A stretch of DNA of 64,000 bases, taken from Bacteroides sp. (lineage in GTDB: Bacteria > Bacteroidota > Bacteroidia > Bacteroidales > Bacteroidaceae). The position numbers were made by a program, and so were the translations under genes. The stretch lies in assembly GCA_017472925.1 (NCBI GenBank), contig JAFUNS010000008.1:1-64000 (forward strand), in the 5' to 3' direction. Positions 50,167 to 59,553 of this stretch are shown here, piece after piece. Position 1 is the first letter of the stretch; each line of letters opens with the position of its first letter. Below the pieces are notes generated by a model that ran no database searches, was not told where the DNA came from, and saw only the letters and a list, made by a program, of their open reading frames with translations.

Positions 50167-52473
50167 ATGAAAAAGTTCATTTATTTATTCTACTTATTGG
50201 TCATGCAAGCAATGACCATAGCAGCTAACAGCATCACCGGCCGTATAGTTGACAATAACGACCATTCAGTCCTAATCGGTGCAAACATATCATTGAGAAA
50301 CCTAACCGGGGCTTTAATTATGGGAGTCACTACCGATGAAAAGGGTTATTTTGAGCTATCCAACGTGAGAGATGGCGACTACACACTGACAATTTCATTC
50401 ATAGGATACGAAAGCCAGACATTGTCGCTTGTCAATTTAAACAAGAATCTTCCCTTGGGAGAAATAAGTATGAAAACGACCTCTACCACTTTGGAAGAAG
50501 TAAAAGTTACCGGACAAGCCATTGTTCATAAAATCGACCGGAAGATGATTATGCCAACCGAGTCTCAAAAGAAATATGCCAACAACGGAATAGACCTCCT
50601 ACAACGGATGCAGATAACCGGACTTACCGTTCATCCGCTCAACAAAACCGTTTCTAACACCTTAGGCGAAAACGTACAACTTAGAATCAATGGTGTAGAA
50701 GTAAGCAAGGAAGAAATACAATCCATCCGTCCAGCAGATATTATTCGTATTGAATACCATGACCATCCAAGTTTGCGCTACGCAGGAGCAGCCGGTGTTT
50801 TGGATTACATCATCAAACGCAGGGAGCATGGTGGATATGTATCAATCAATATCGAACAAGGAGTAAACCGAGTGGGCTACGGTAACTATAACTTATCCGG
50901 TAAATACTATTACAATCGTTCTTCTTTCAGTATCGCAGCATCGATGGAAAGGCGAGATTTGGAATGGAATCGTGAAAATACGGAGACATTCATTTATCCC
51001 AACCATACACTTATAAACAAAGAGATAGGCTCTCCTACTCCCATCGAATATTCCCGACTGAACTTGTCGGCCACCTATAATTATACCAACGACAAGAAAA
51101 GCCTACTGAACATCACCTTCCACAACAAGCGAAATGATACTCCACACGGTTTCGGGGATAGAAACAGCAAACTATACCAGGAAGACAAAGAATATCACAT
51201 CGTAGACCGTTCTGACGAAACATCCAACATACCTTCCATTGATATTTATTACCAACTGAACCTGAAGAATGACCAACACCTTTATTTGGATTTGGTAGGT
51301 ACTTATCTGAATAGTGATTATAGCCGTATCTATTCCATGACCGAAACGGGTAATACTCCAATAGAAATCTTCTCGAAGACGGAAGGGAAGAAATATTCTC
51401 TTATCGGAGAAGCCATCTATGAACGCCCTTTGGGAAAAGGTAAATTCAGTAGCGGATTGAAACATACTCAATCATACATGAATAACCAATACGATGGTAA
51501 TATAAACGATCAAGTAACGATGAATACGGCCGAAACTTATTTCTTTACCGAATATCAAAGAAACTTTGGGAAATGGGGATACACCTTGGGAATTGGTGGT
51601 ACACGTACTTATTACAAGCAAAAGGATGCTTCACAAGAAAAGTACATTTTCCGTCCTACACTGAACCTTTCTTATAAGCCTTCGGACCGAATATTCTTGA
51701 AATACAATGCCTATTTAAGCGGTTATGCTCCTTCGCTCTCCGATTTGAGTGATGTAGAACAAGGCATGGACACCTATCAGGTAAGACGAGGAAATCCACA
51801 CTTGAAGAATGTAACCTATTTCAGTAATCACCTTACCGCCGGTTGGAACACCCGACTGGTCAGCATGGAACTGTCTGCCCGATACAGTTACGACCACAAG
51901 CCCATTATGGAAGAAACACTTTACGAAAACGGGAAATTCATCCGTACAACCAACAACCAAAAAGGTTTGCACCGACTGAACATACAGACAAATATCAAGC
52001 TACAGCCTTGGAAAGAATATCTTTCCATCAGTTTACAGCCCTTCTTCAACCGTTACATCAGCCAAGGCAACACCTATACGCACACTCATTCCAATTGGGG
52101 ATTCCAAGGTAATGCCTTTGCCATGTATAAAAGTTGGATGTTGATATTCCAAATGAACACCAGTTATCACTATCTACAAGGAGAAACCATTCAGAAAGGA
52201 GAATCCATTCACATGCTCGGTGCTGGATATAACAAAGGCCGTTGGAGTATACAAGCTTTTGTCATTAACCCATTCACTAATGATTACCATCAAGAAGTGG
52301 TGAATCTATCCCAATTGGCCTCCAATCGCCAATATGCCTATACCGATGTACTGAACCGAATGTTTATGGTAAACTTATCCTTTAACCTTGGTTTCGGCAA
52401 ACAACAAAAAGACAGTAAGAAACGCATCAATAATTCGGATAACGATACGGGAATCCTTTCGGGAACTAAGTAA
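50167..52473 (+). CDS. TonB-dependent receptor-like outer-membrane barrel protein
   Basis: 768 residues. Signal peptide 1-20, CarboxypepD_reg-like domain about 22-105 (SITGRIVDNNDHSVLIGANISLRN), a plug-like part (VQLRINGVEVSKEEIQSIRPADIIRIEYHDHPSLRYAGAAGVLDYIIKR) and a barrel of the outer-membrane beta-barrel type without the SusC-specific C-terminus. No SusD partner follows. Such proteins import or export unknown ligands, and some work with membrane sensors; the divergent TPR regulator is the obvious controller. The final 25 residues are polar and lack the usual terminal Phe. Confidence 0.82.
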   Translation: MKKFIYLFYLLVMQAMTIAANSITGRIVDNNDHSVLIGANISLRNLTGALIMGVTTDEKGYFELSNVRDGDYTLTISFIGYESQTLSLVNLNKNLPLGEISMKTTSTTLEEVKVTGQAIVHKIDRKMIMPTESQKKYANNGIDLLQRMQITGLTVHPLNKTVSNTLGENVQLRINGVEVSKEEIQSIRPADIIRIEYHDHPSLRYAGAAGVLDYIIKRREHGGYVSINIEQGVNRVGYGNYNLSGKYYYNRSSFSIAASMERRDLEWNRENTETFIYPNHTLINKEIGSPTPIEYSRLNLSATYNYTNDKKSLLNITFHNKRNDTPHGFGDRNSKLYQEDKEYHIVDRSDETSNIPSIDIYYQLNLKNDQHLYLDLVGTYLNSDYSRIYSMTETGNTPIEIFSKTEGKKYSLIGEAIYERPLGKGKFSSGLKHTQSYMNNQYDGNINDQVTMNTAETYFFTEYQRNFGKWGYTLGIGGTRTYYKQKDASQEKYIFRPTLNLSYKPSDRIFLKYNAYLSGYAPSLSDLSDVEQGMDTYQVRRGNPHLKNVTYFSNHLTAGWNTRLVSMELSARYSYDHKPIMEETLYENGKFIRTTNNQKGLHRLNIQTNIKLQPWKEYLSISLQPFFNRYISQGNTYTHTHSNWGFQGNAFAMYKSWMLIFQMNTSYHYLQGETIQKGESIHMLGAGYNKGRWSIQAFVINPFTNDYHQEVVNLSQLASNRQYAYTDVLNRMFMVNLSFNLGFGKQQKDSKKRINNSDNDTGILSGTK

Positions 52474-52634
52474 AGGAGCAGAATCAACAAACTTCATAAA
52501 AGTGGTTTCAGTGTTTTCACCGCATTGTAAAAGCTTGATTATCTGTTTATATGGCTGAACTCACCACACAAATTTCTCGTTTCACTGATTTCATCCATAA
52601 AGCTTCATTTAGCATTCATCGTTTTCTTATACGT

Positions 52635-52673
52635 AAACCGCCGTTTTCCAATGAAGAAAACGGCGGTTTGTAT
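52635..52673. terminator. Strong terminator between receptor and S9 peptidase genes
   Basis: AAACCGCCGTTTTC pairs perfectly with GAAAACGGCGGTTT across seven bases. It separates convergent genes and has A/T on both sides. Confidence 0.8.
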
Positions 52674-52702
52674 TTGAGAACTCAGCTATATCTCCTCAGG
52701 AA

Positions 52703-55135
52703 TTATCGTTTCGGAATATCGACCGACTTTTCACTCTTGCCTTTCAAATGTTCAGAGAAATAATCCACCATACGCCAGTAGAAGTATTCGTCCATATCGC
52801 CGAATGAATGGCGTTGTTGTGGAAGCATCAACATATCGAAGCGCTTACCGGCACGAATAAGGGCATCGACTACACGCATGGTATTACCCGGATGCACATT
52901 ATTGTCAATATCACCATGTACCAACATCAAATGACCTTTTAGTTGTCGGGCAATCTGCGGATTGGTAGCAATCTTGTATACAAAAGTAGTATCTCCCTTT
53001 TCGCTGACTTGTTCCTTCACACCATGGTGAGTTTCGCTCCACCAACGGTTATAGATATTGTTATCATGATTACCCGCACATGATACGGCTACCTTGAAGA
53101 AATCAGGATATTGGCAAATGGCTGCAGTACTCATGAAACCACCTCCCGAATGTCCGTGGATACCTACCTTATTGATATCAATATAAGAGTGGCGTTGAGC
53201 CAATTGTTCGATGGCATACTTATGGTCGGCCAACGGATAATCGCGCATATTGCCATAACCATAATTATGATACCACTTGGAACGGCTGGGGTGGCCACCA
53301 CGCTGGCCAACAGAGATAACAATAAAACCAGCTTGTGCCAAACGGTCGGTACGTACACTCATACGAGTGAACGGATAGTAAACCGCTTCAACTTGTGGAC
53401 CTGGATATACATAATCAATGATAGGATATACTTTGGTAGAATCGAAATTAAACGGTTTGTACATCACACCATAAAGGTCGGTCACGCCATCGGCAGCCTT
53501 CACCTTGAAAGGTTCAGGGAACTGATAACCTGCTGCAAGCAATTGTGAGAAGTCACTTTCTTGAATAGTCATCAGTTTGTTTCCATTGTTGTCAAGCAAT
53601 ACAGCGCATGGAATTGAATTGACTTTGGAATAGTTGTCTACAATGAAACGGGCATCATCGTCCACTTCCGATTGATGGAAATAATCTCCCTTCGTGATTT
53701 GCTTCAAGCCAGTTCCGTCTACATTTACTCGATAAAGATGTTCGTAATACGGATTTTCATCAGCATTCATTCCATTAGCGGTAAAGTAAATCACACGTGC
53801 CTTTTCATCCACTTTCAAGACATCTTCCACATGCCATGGGCCTTTGGTAATGCGGTTCTTCAAATTACCCTTATCGTCGTACAGATACAGATGCGCCCAT
53901 CCGTCGCGTTCACTCCATTGGATAATTTCCTTACCACCACCCAGCACTTTCAAGCCGCGGGTTTCTTGATACGTATTCATGCGTTCTTCAATAACAGGTA
54001 CGATGGAATCCTGTCCAACGGTATATGAGCAGACATCAATACGGTAAAGGTCACGACTACTACGAGTCAGAAAGAAACGGTTATTATCTCCTTGCCAAAC
54101 AACATGACGATATTCCGCATCACGTTGCTTCTGCATCATAGGCTTGTATTCCAATCCGATGGTTTGATCCTTATAAGCCGAAGTCTTGATTTCCTTCCGG
54201 GTATTGTTTTCCATATCAAAGATATAGAGATGTTCAACGGGTGCTTCCTTTTCGCCGGGCATCTGATACTTATAGGTTTCAAGGGTTGGACGAGGTTGAG
54301 CCATCACATTGATTACCCACAAATCCTTCACAGCACGGTCATCGGAAACAACAGTTACAAAGTGACGGGAGTCAGGCGACCAAACACCTCTTACAGCACG
54401 ACGCTTACCGTTACACAACGTATCGGTATTCAACATGCTATACGGAATACCATAACCAAAATCTGCCATACCATCAGTAGTCAACTGAATTTCGACAATG
54501 GTACTATCCTTTTCGTCCTTACGAGCCTTGAGGTAATCTTCAAAGCTCATGCGGTACAAATTCAAGTCCTTGGCGTACACCACTGTTTTCTTGTCGGGTG
54601 AAATGGTTCCCCATGCCAATCGCTTCGGATCCTCTTCCTTATCAGTCAGATGAGTAAGTTTGCGGGTAGGATAATCGTATGAGAAATAAAAGACTTCTTT
54701 CTTGCCTTTTTTATCCTTCTTCTTATCATCTTTCTTGGGCTTGGCATCCTTGGTAGATGTCACTTCGAAAGTAAAGGTACGACCATCTTCCCCTGCCTTC
54801 AAGTTTTTGATTGGCAATTGACGTGCTTCAAACGGATCTTTTACTATTTCCGTCAATTGTGCCGCCATTTCTTCACGGTCAAACAACAAGCTTTTGCTTC
54901 GGGTATTGGGATTTACTACATACCAGAAAGTTCCCTCACTGGTCTTGTATGTATACCAAAAACTATTTCCTTGCTGAAACCAATGTGGGTCTACAGTCGT
55001 GGTAAACAACATGGTACGCAATTTATCCCCAGTAAATTTCTCTGCCTGCAAATATTCAGGCAAGCGTTCTTGTGCCTGCACACTACCCATAAACAAGCCG
55101 GCAGACATCATTAACAAACTAATTAACTTTTTCAT
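52703..55135 (-). CDS. S9 family prolyl oligopeptidase/DPP IV-like peptidase
   Basis: 810 residues. Signal peptide to about residue 21 (SVQAQ), an N-terminal beta-propeller (about 60-540; with a Lys-rich insert KPKKDDKKKDKKGKK near 135-150) and a C-terminal alpha/beta-hydrolase. The catalytic triad is visible: Ser663 in GHSGGG, Asp744 in HGDIDNNV and His776 in QRHSF. It should cleave dipeptides from peptides in the periplasm. It begins two bases after the hybrid regulator gene, so it belongs to the pectin operon on transcription grounds, although a peptidase is not an obvious partner for pectin breakdown. Confidence 0.9.
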   Translation of the reverse strand: MKKLISLLMMSAGLFMGSVQAQERLPEYLQAEKFTGDKLRTMLFTTTVDPHWFQQGNSFWYTYKTSEGTFWYVVNPNTRSKSLLFDREEMAAQLTEIVKDPFEARQLPIKNLKAGEDGRTFTFEVTSTKDAKPKKDDKKKDKKGKKEVFYFSYDYPTRKLTHLTDKEEDPKRLAWGTISPDKKTVVYAKDLNLYRMSFEDYLKARKDEKDSTIVEIQLTTDGMADFGYGIPYSMLNTDTLCNGKRRAVRGVWSPDSRHFVTVVSDDRAVKDLWVINVMAQPRPTLETYKYQMPGEKEAPVEHLYIFDMENNTRKEIKTSAYKDQTIGLEYKPMMQKQRDAEYRHVVWQGDNNRFFLTRSSRDLYRIDVCSYTVGQDSIVPVIEERMNTYQETRGLKVLGGGKEIIQWSERDGWAHLYLYDDKGNLKNRITKGPWHVEDVLKVDEKARVIYFTANGMNADENPYYEHLYRVNVDGTGLKQITKGDYFHQSEVDDDARFIVDNYSKVNSIPCAVLLDNNGNKLMTIQESDFSQLLAAGYQFPEPFKVKAADGVTDLYGVMYKPFNFDSTKVYPIIDYVYPGPQVEAVYYPFTRMSVRTDRLAQAGFIVISVGQRGGHPSRSKWYHNYGYGNMRDYPLADHKYAIEQLAQRHSYIDINKVGIHGHSGGGFMSTAAICQYPDFFKVAVSCAGNHDNNIYNRWWSETHHGVKEQVSEKGDTTFVYKIATNPQIARQLKGHLMLVHGDIDNNVHPGNTMRVVDALIRAGKRFDMLMLPQQRHSFGDMDEYFYWRMVDYFSEHLKGKSEKSVDIPKR

Positions 55136-55137
55136 TC

Positions 55138-58100
55138 TTATTTATTTTTGGTTTCACTCTTTGTTTCTTTATACTCTGTTGGTGTCATACCATAGTATTG
55201 CTTAAAGCATTTACTAAAATATCGAGGGTCGTTGATACCTACCATATAAGCAATTTGCGTCATGCTGTAATTACCCGTCTCAATCAATTGGGCTGCACGC
55301 TTTACACGCATTTCCCTGATAAATTCAATGGGCGCCATACCGGTAAGAGTTTTCAGCTTCTTGAAAAACACCGAACGGCTCACGGCTGCTTCTCTTACCA
55401 AATCGTCTACAACCAAATCACCGTTATCCATATTCTTCTCCATCATTTCTAACAGATTGTCCATGAACTTACGGTCTTGTAAGGACATTTCGGGTGAAGA
55501 ATCCTTCTTTTCTTCCTCATCCAGCGTTACTTCCTCGTTCATCAAGTTTGCACGATACAGATGTTGCAACCTACTTCGTCTTGCCATCAAATTTTCTACC
55601 TTAGCTTTCAGATAGGTAGCACTGAACGGTTTGGTAATATAGTCATCGGCTCCTTCTTCCATGCCTTGCAACTTACTCTCCAAATCTGTTTTAGCAGTGA
55701 GCAATATAATAGGGATGTGACTGGTAGACAGATTCACTCGAAGTTCCTTTGTCATGGCTATACCATCTTTTTCGGGCATCATAATGTCGCTGATAATGAC
55801 ATCAGGTATGAACTTCTTTGCTTTTTCCAAACCTACGACCCCATTGGTAGCTTCCATAACATCGTATTGTGAAGCAAAAATACTACGCAAGAAAAACCGT
55901 AGTTCAAGGTTGTCTTCTACCAACAACAAAACTTTCCGTTCATGTTCACCAGTTATGGTGCCTTTCTCATTCAATTCCAATTCCGACCAATTAGTCGCAT
56001 CTTTAACTTCGACATCATCAGAAACAATCCATTCCACTTCTGTGCCATAATGTTCGTTCCCTTTTAGGAATTCTACTGTAAAGCAACTACCTTCGCCCAC
56101 CTTACTGTCTACCTTAATAGCTGCCTTATGAAGTTCCACCAGTTCTTTCACCAACGAAAGGCCAATACCGGTACTCTGTTGGTTGAACAAGTTCTTGTCT
56201 ATCAAATTTTCGAAGCGTACAAAAATGGATGCTTTTTTATTTTCAGGGATACCGATACCTTGGTCTTGTACACCAATGGCCACCGTATTCTCATCTTCAT
56301 GTACAAACAAAGTAATCATCTTTCCCTGAGGCGTATATTTGAACGCATTCGAGAGTAGATTGAATACAATCTTCTCCAACTTATCGGCATCCACCCACAA
56401 AGGCAATGAAGGAGTTTCACTTTCAAATACAAAATCAATATGATGATCCTCTGCCAGTCCTTCGAAATTATCCATAATACGACGTACGAAAGGAACCACA
56501 TCAATCTTTTCTATCCGGAGCTTCATCTTGTTCTTCTGAATCTTTCGGAAATCAAGGATTTGGTTCACCAGCCTCAACATACGGTCCGTATTACGTTCCA
56601 CCACTTGCAATTGTGGACGTAACTCTTCGGACAGCTTGTCGCTCTTCATAATATATTCTATCGGACCAGCTATCAAAGTAAGTGGGGTACGCAGTTCATG
56701 AGAGATATCGGTAAAGAATCTTAATTTAATGTCAGAAACTTGTTGCTCAATCGACACTTCATTCTTCAATCTATAAATAGTGAACAAGATATAGACAGCT
56801 ATCAGAAACACCAAAGTAGCTACCACAACATAACCTATTATAGCCAAAGGAGTTTCCCAGAATGAAGGACGAATGGTAACTTTCAGCATCCGTTCATTGT
56901 CCACCCATACGCCATCACTGTTAGTGGACCTCACACGGAAAGTATAGGTTCCCTTTTGCAAGTTGGTATAGGTAGCACTTCGTTGCCTATCTACATAAAT
57001 CCACTCTTCATCAAATCCATCCAGAAAGAATGCATAACGAATATTCTCCGGATATACAAAGTCAAGTGCCGCATACGAAATGGTTATGAAATTCTGTTCG
57101 TGCGACAACACCAAATGTTCCGTGTCATTCAATGACTGACTTAACACGCTGCCTTCTTTTCCCGGTATCACTTCCTTATTGGCTATCTTCAGGTCAAAGA
57201 AATTTACCGGAGGAACATAGTGGCTCTTTTCAATGATTAAAGGAGAGAAATAAATGACTCCTTTTGCTGTACCGAAAGCAACCGCATTATTACATAAACA
57301 AAGTGAAGTACTTTCTTCAAATCGTACTTTCTTTCCAAAATCCCGTTCATTATAGTTCTCGAAGCGTTGTTGTTCCACAACAAATTTGCTTAAACCATTT
57401 TCGGTACTCATCCACAGATTTCCTTCAACATCTTCTTCAAGCGACATCAGAATATCCGAATGCAAACCGTCTTCCTTGGAATAGACTTTAAAGGAAGCAT
57501 TCCCTTCCGCATCCAATTGTTCCAACTTATTCAGCCCTCCACCAAAAGTGGCCATATACACCTCACCTTTTTGGGTACAAAGAATATGATATACATTATT
57601 ACTACTCAAACTTTTAGTCTCAGTAGGATCCATTACATAATGATAGAATTTAATGGATTCAGGACTCTTGAAGTTTTCTTTGAAACAAAGTACACCGTCA
57701 CTGGTTCCTACCCAAATATTACCATCTGAATCAGAAGTGACATGACGTACTCTATAGCATTGGTCTATCGGAAAACCCTTCAAATTGTTCCTTGAATTAA
57801 TGAATACGTATTCGCCATTATCGGTTTTCTCCATGTAATTCAATCCACCACCAAAAGTAGCCACCCATATACGATGATTCTTATCTTCGTGCAACCAATA
57901 GACACTATTATGACTCAAACTATAGATATCATCTTCATCATGTTCATACGAGGTAACTTCAAACCTCTCGCCTTGAGGATGCAAGCGAATAATACCACGT
58001 CCTTTGGTCGCCACCCAAATATCACCTTGCGAATCTTCCATAATGTGATAAGCTACTCCATCCAATGGCTTACCCGACTTAGCAATAGTTCCTGATGCCG

Positions 58101-59553
58101 TCAAATATCCCAGATAATTGAACATGCCATCATAAATTTCTATCTTACCATTACGTTTCCCCATCCATATACGATGATTTTTGTCTTCGAATAAAGCACG
58201 TACTGTATTCTCGTTCAAATCAAACGCTTCATCCGTTTGGGGGAACATCTTAAATTGCCGTCCGTAGAAAGTAGCCTTTTCCAAACCTTTGGAATGAGTA
58301 CAAAACCATAGATTCCCTTGTTGATCCACCAACATGGAATGTAGTTTGTTAGAGAATTTCCACGATGCGGACAAAGGATCATTATAAAAAGGAAGAAGTT
58401 CATCCTTATCACGGTCATACCAAGACAATCCGCCTCCTTGTGGATGTACCCAAAGAAATCCATTAATGCCATCTTCACAAATATGGAAAGCCGGATAAGA
58501 GCGATCGGCCCCTTGTGGCTCTACGGGCATCTGGAAGGTTTTGAAATCATTGGTTGCCAGATTATATCTCATCACCTTCCCCCAATCGGTCATTTCGAAC
58601 CATGCGGTTTGTCGACTATCCACAAACACAGAATGAATGGCATCTATTGGGAAATGCGGCATATTTTTACGACTGAACGTACGAGACTTCCCGGTATAAG
58701 GTTCATAGAAAAGAATTCCTTGAGTTTCTGTAGCTATCAGCAATTCGTTATTCAATTGTTTGATTGACACAATTTTATCTTCCAACGGAATTTCCCACAA
58801 TTTAAATATATCATCGCGTAAGGAATAACACCAGACTCTTCCCTTATCCGATGCAAAATAAACAGTATCATTCATGCAACAAGCCGAATAAAAGGCTTGT
58901 GAAGAACTTCCCTTGCGTTTCTCTGATTGAACAAAATAAGAGGTACTTTGCCCTTCCTCCACTTTCACCAATCCGTTTTTAGTCAACAACCATTCTTGTC
59001 CTTTAGGATCCAAAAAGACATCCATCACCCTTGTTCTATCGCCTCCATTCTCATTCCCAACGGCATAAGTAGTGGTCGTAAGAGTCAAATCGTCGGGATT
59101 GGTTCTCACCCTAATCGCTCCATCACCTTTCAACAAGAGCCAATAGTTTCCGTTGGACAAAGTTCGTAAGTATTCACAACGCTCATTGCCCAATGGGACT
59201 TGTTCAAATTTCTCCGTCGTTTGATCCAACCGAAAAATCTGTCCATCGTAAGTTTGCAACCATACTTTGTTATAATCGTCCACCCGAATAACATCTACAC
59301 GATTATTCGCCAAAGCCAATTGATTTTCCATACTGGCCTTGTATACCTTGAAATCATATCCATTGAAACGATTGATGCCATCCCAAGTAGCGAACCACAA
59401 ATTGCCGTTCTTATCTTGCGCCATACTCATAATGGAGTTTTGCGACAATCCTTGTTCAGACGAATAATGGGTAAGGACACAATTGGGTTGTGCCATCAGC
59501 ATTCCAATAACTAACAGCCCCCCCCCAATTGTCAATAACATTCGTTTTATCAT
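55138..59553 (-). CDS. Hybrid two-component system regulator (HTCS)
   Basis: 1471 residues, one-protein signalling system. Signal peptide; periplasmic sensor of repeated reg_prop beta-propeller blades (about 25-780, NLWFATWDGINRF, HRIWVATFGGGLNYM) and a Y_Y_Y domain; one membrane helix (about 905-928); HisKA with His952 (FTDISHELRTPLT); HATPase around 1060-1180; receiver with Asp1256 (VIISDIMMPEKDG); AraC-type HTH (about 1365-1465). It would sense pectin-derived oligosaccharides and switch on the surrounding locus. Its ATG overlaps the stop of the CE12-CE8 gene by four bases. A G9 run interrupts codons 10-12. Confidence 0.95.
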   Translation of the reverse strand: MIKRMLLTIGGGLLVIGMLMAQPNCVLTHYSSEQGLSQNSIMSMAQDKNGNLWFATWDGINRFNGYDFKVYKASMENQLALANNRVDVIRVDDYNKVWLQTYDGQIFRLDQTTEKFEQVPLGNERCEYLRTLSNGNYWLLLKGDGAIRVRTNPDDLTLTTTTYAVGNENGGDRTRVMDVFLDPKGQEWLLTKNGLVKVEEGQSTSYFVQSEKRKGSSSQAFYSACCMNDTVYFASDKGRVWCYSLRDDIFKLWEIPLEDKIVSIKQLNNELLIATETQGILFYEPYTGKSRTFSRKNMPHFPIDAIHSVFVDSRQTAWFEMTDWGKVMRYNLATNDFKTFQMPVEPQGADRSYPAFHICEDGINGFLWVHPQGGGLSWYDRDKDELLPFYNDPLSASWKFSNKLHSMLVDQQGNLWFCTHSKGLEKATFYGRQFKMFPQTDEAFDLNENTVRALFEDKNHRIWMGKRNGKIEIYDGMFNYLGYLTASGTIAKSGKPLDGVAYHIMEDSQGDIWVATKGRGIIRLHPQGERFEVTSYEHDEDDIYSLSHNSVYWLHEDKNHRIWVATFGGGLNYMEKTDNGEYVFINSRNNLKGFPIDQCYRVRHVTSDSDGNIWVGTSDGVLCFKENFKSPESIKFYHYVMDPTETKSLSSNNVYHILCTQKGEVYMATFGGGLNKLEQLDAEGNASFKVYSKEDGLHSDILMSLEEDVEGNLWMSTENGLSKFVVEQQRFENYNERDFGKKVRFEESTSLCLCNNAVAFGTAKGVIYFSPLIIEKSHYVPPVNFFDLKIANKEVIPGKEGSVLSQSLNDTEHLVLSHEQNFITISYAALDFVYPENIRYAFFLDGFDEEWIYVDRQRSATYTNLQKGTYTFRVRSTNSDGVWVDNERMLKVTIRPSFWETPLAIIGYVVVATLVFLIAVYILFTIYRLKNEVSIEQQVSDIKLRFFTDISHELRTPLTLIAGPIEYIMKSDKLSEELRPQLQVVERNTDRMLRLVNQILDFRKIQKNKMKLRIEKIDVVPFVRRIMDNFEGLAEDHHIDFVFESETPSLPLWVDADKLEKIVFNLLSNAFKYTPQGKMITLFVHEDENTVAIGVQDQGIGIPENKKASIFVRFENLIDKNLFNQQSTGIGLSLVKELVELHKAAIKVDSKVGEGSCFTVEFLKGNEHYGTEVEWIVSDDVEVKDATNWSELELNEKGTITGEHERKVLLLVEDNLELRFFLRSIFASQYDVMEATNGVVGLEKAKKFIPDVIISDIMMPEKDGIAMTKELRVNLSTSHIPIILLTAKTDLESKLQGMEEGADDYITKPFSATYLKAKVENLMARRSRLQHLYRANLMNEEVTLDEEEKKDSSPEMSLQDRKFMDNLLEMMEKNMDNGDLVVDDLVREAAVSRSVFFKKLKTLTGMAPIEFIREMRVKRAAQLIETGNYSMTQIAYMVGINDPRYFSKCFKQYYGMTPTEYKETKSETKNK
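59518..59526 (-). other. Homopolymer G9 tract in the start of the HTCS gene
   Basis: Nine C on the plus strand, GGG GGG GGG on the coding strand, encoding three Gly in the signal peptide (MLLTIGGGLLV). Gain or loss of one G would shift the frame after ten codons and abolish the regulator. Long poly-G runs are a classical slipped-strand site. Confidence 0.8.
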
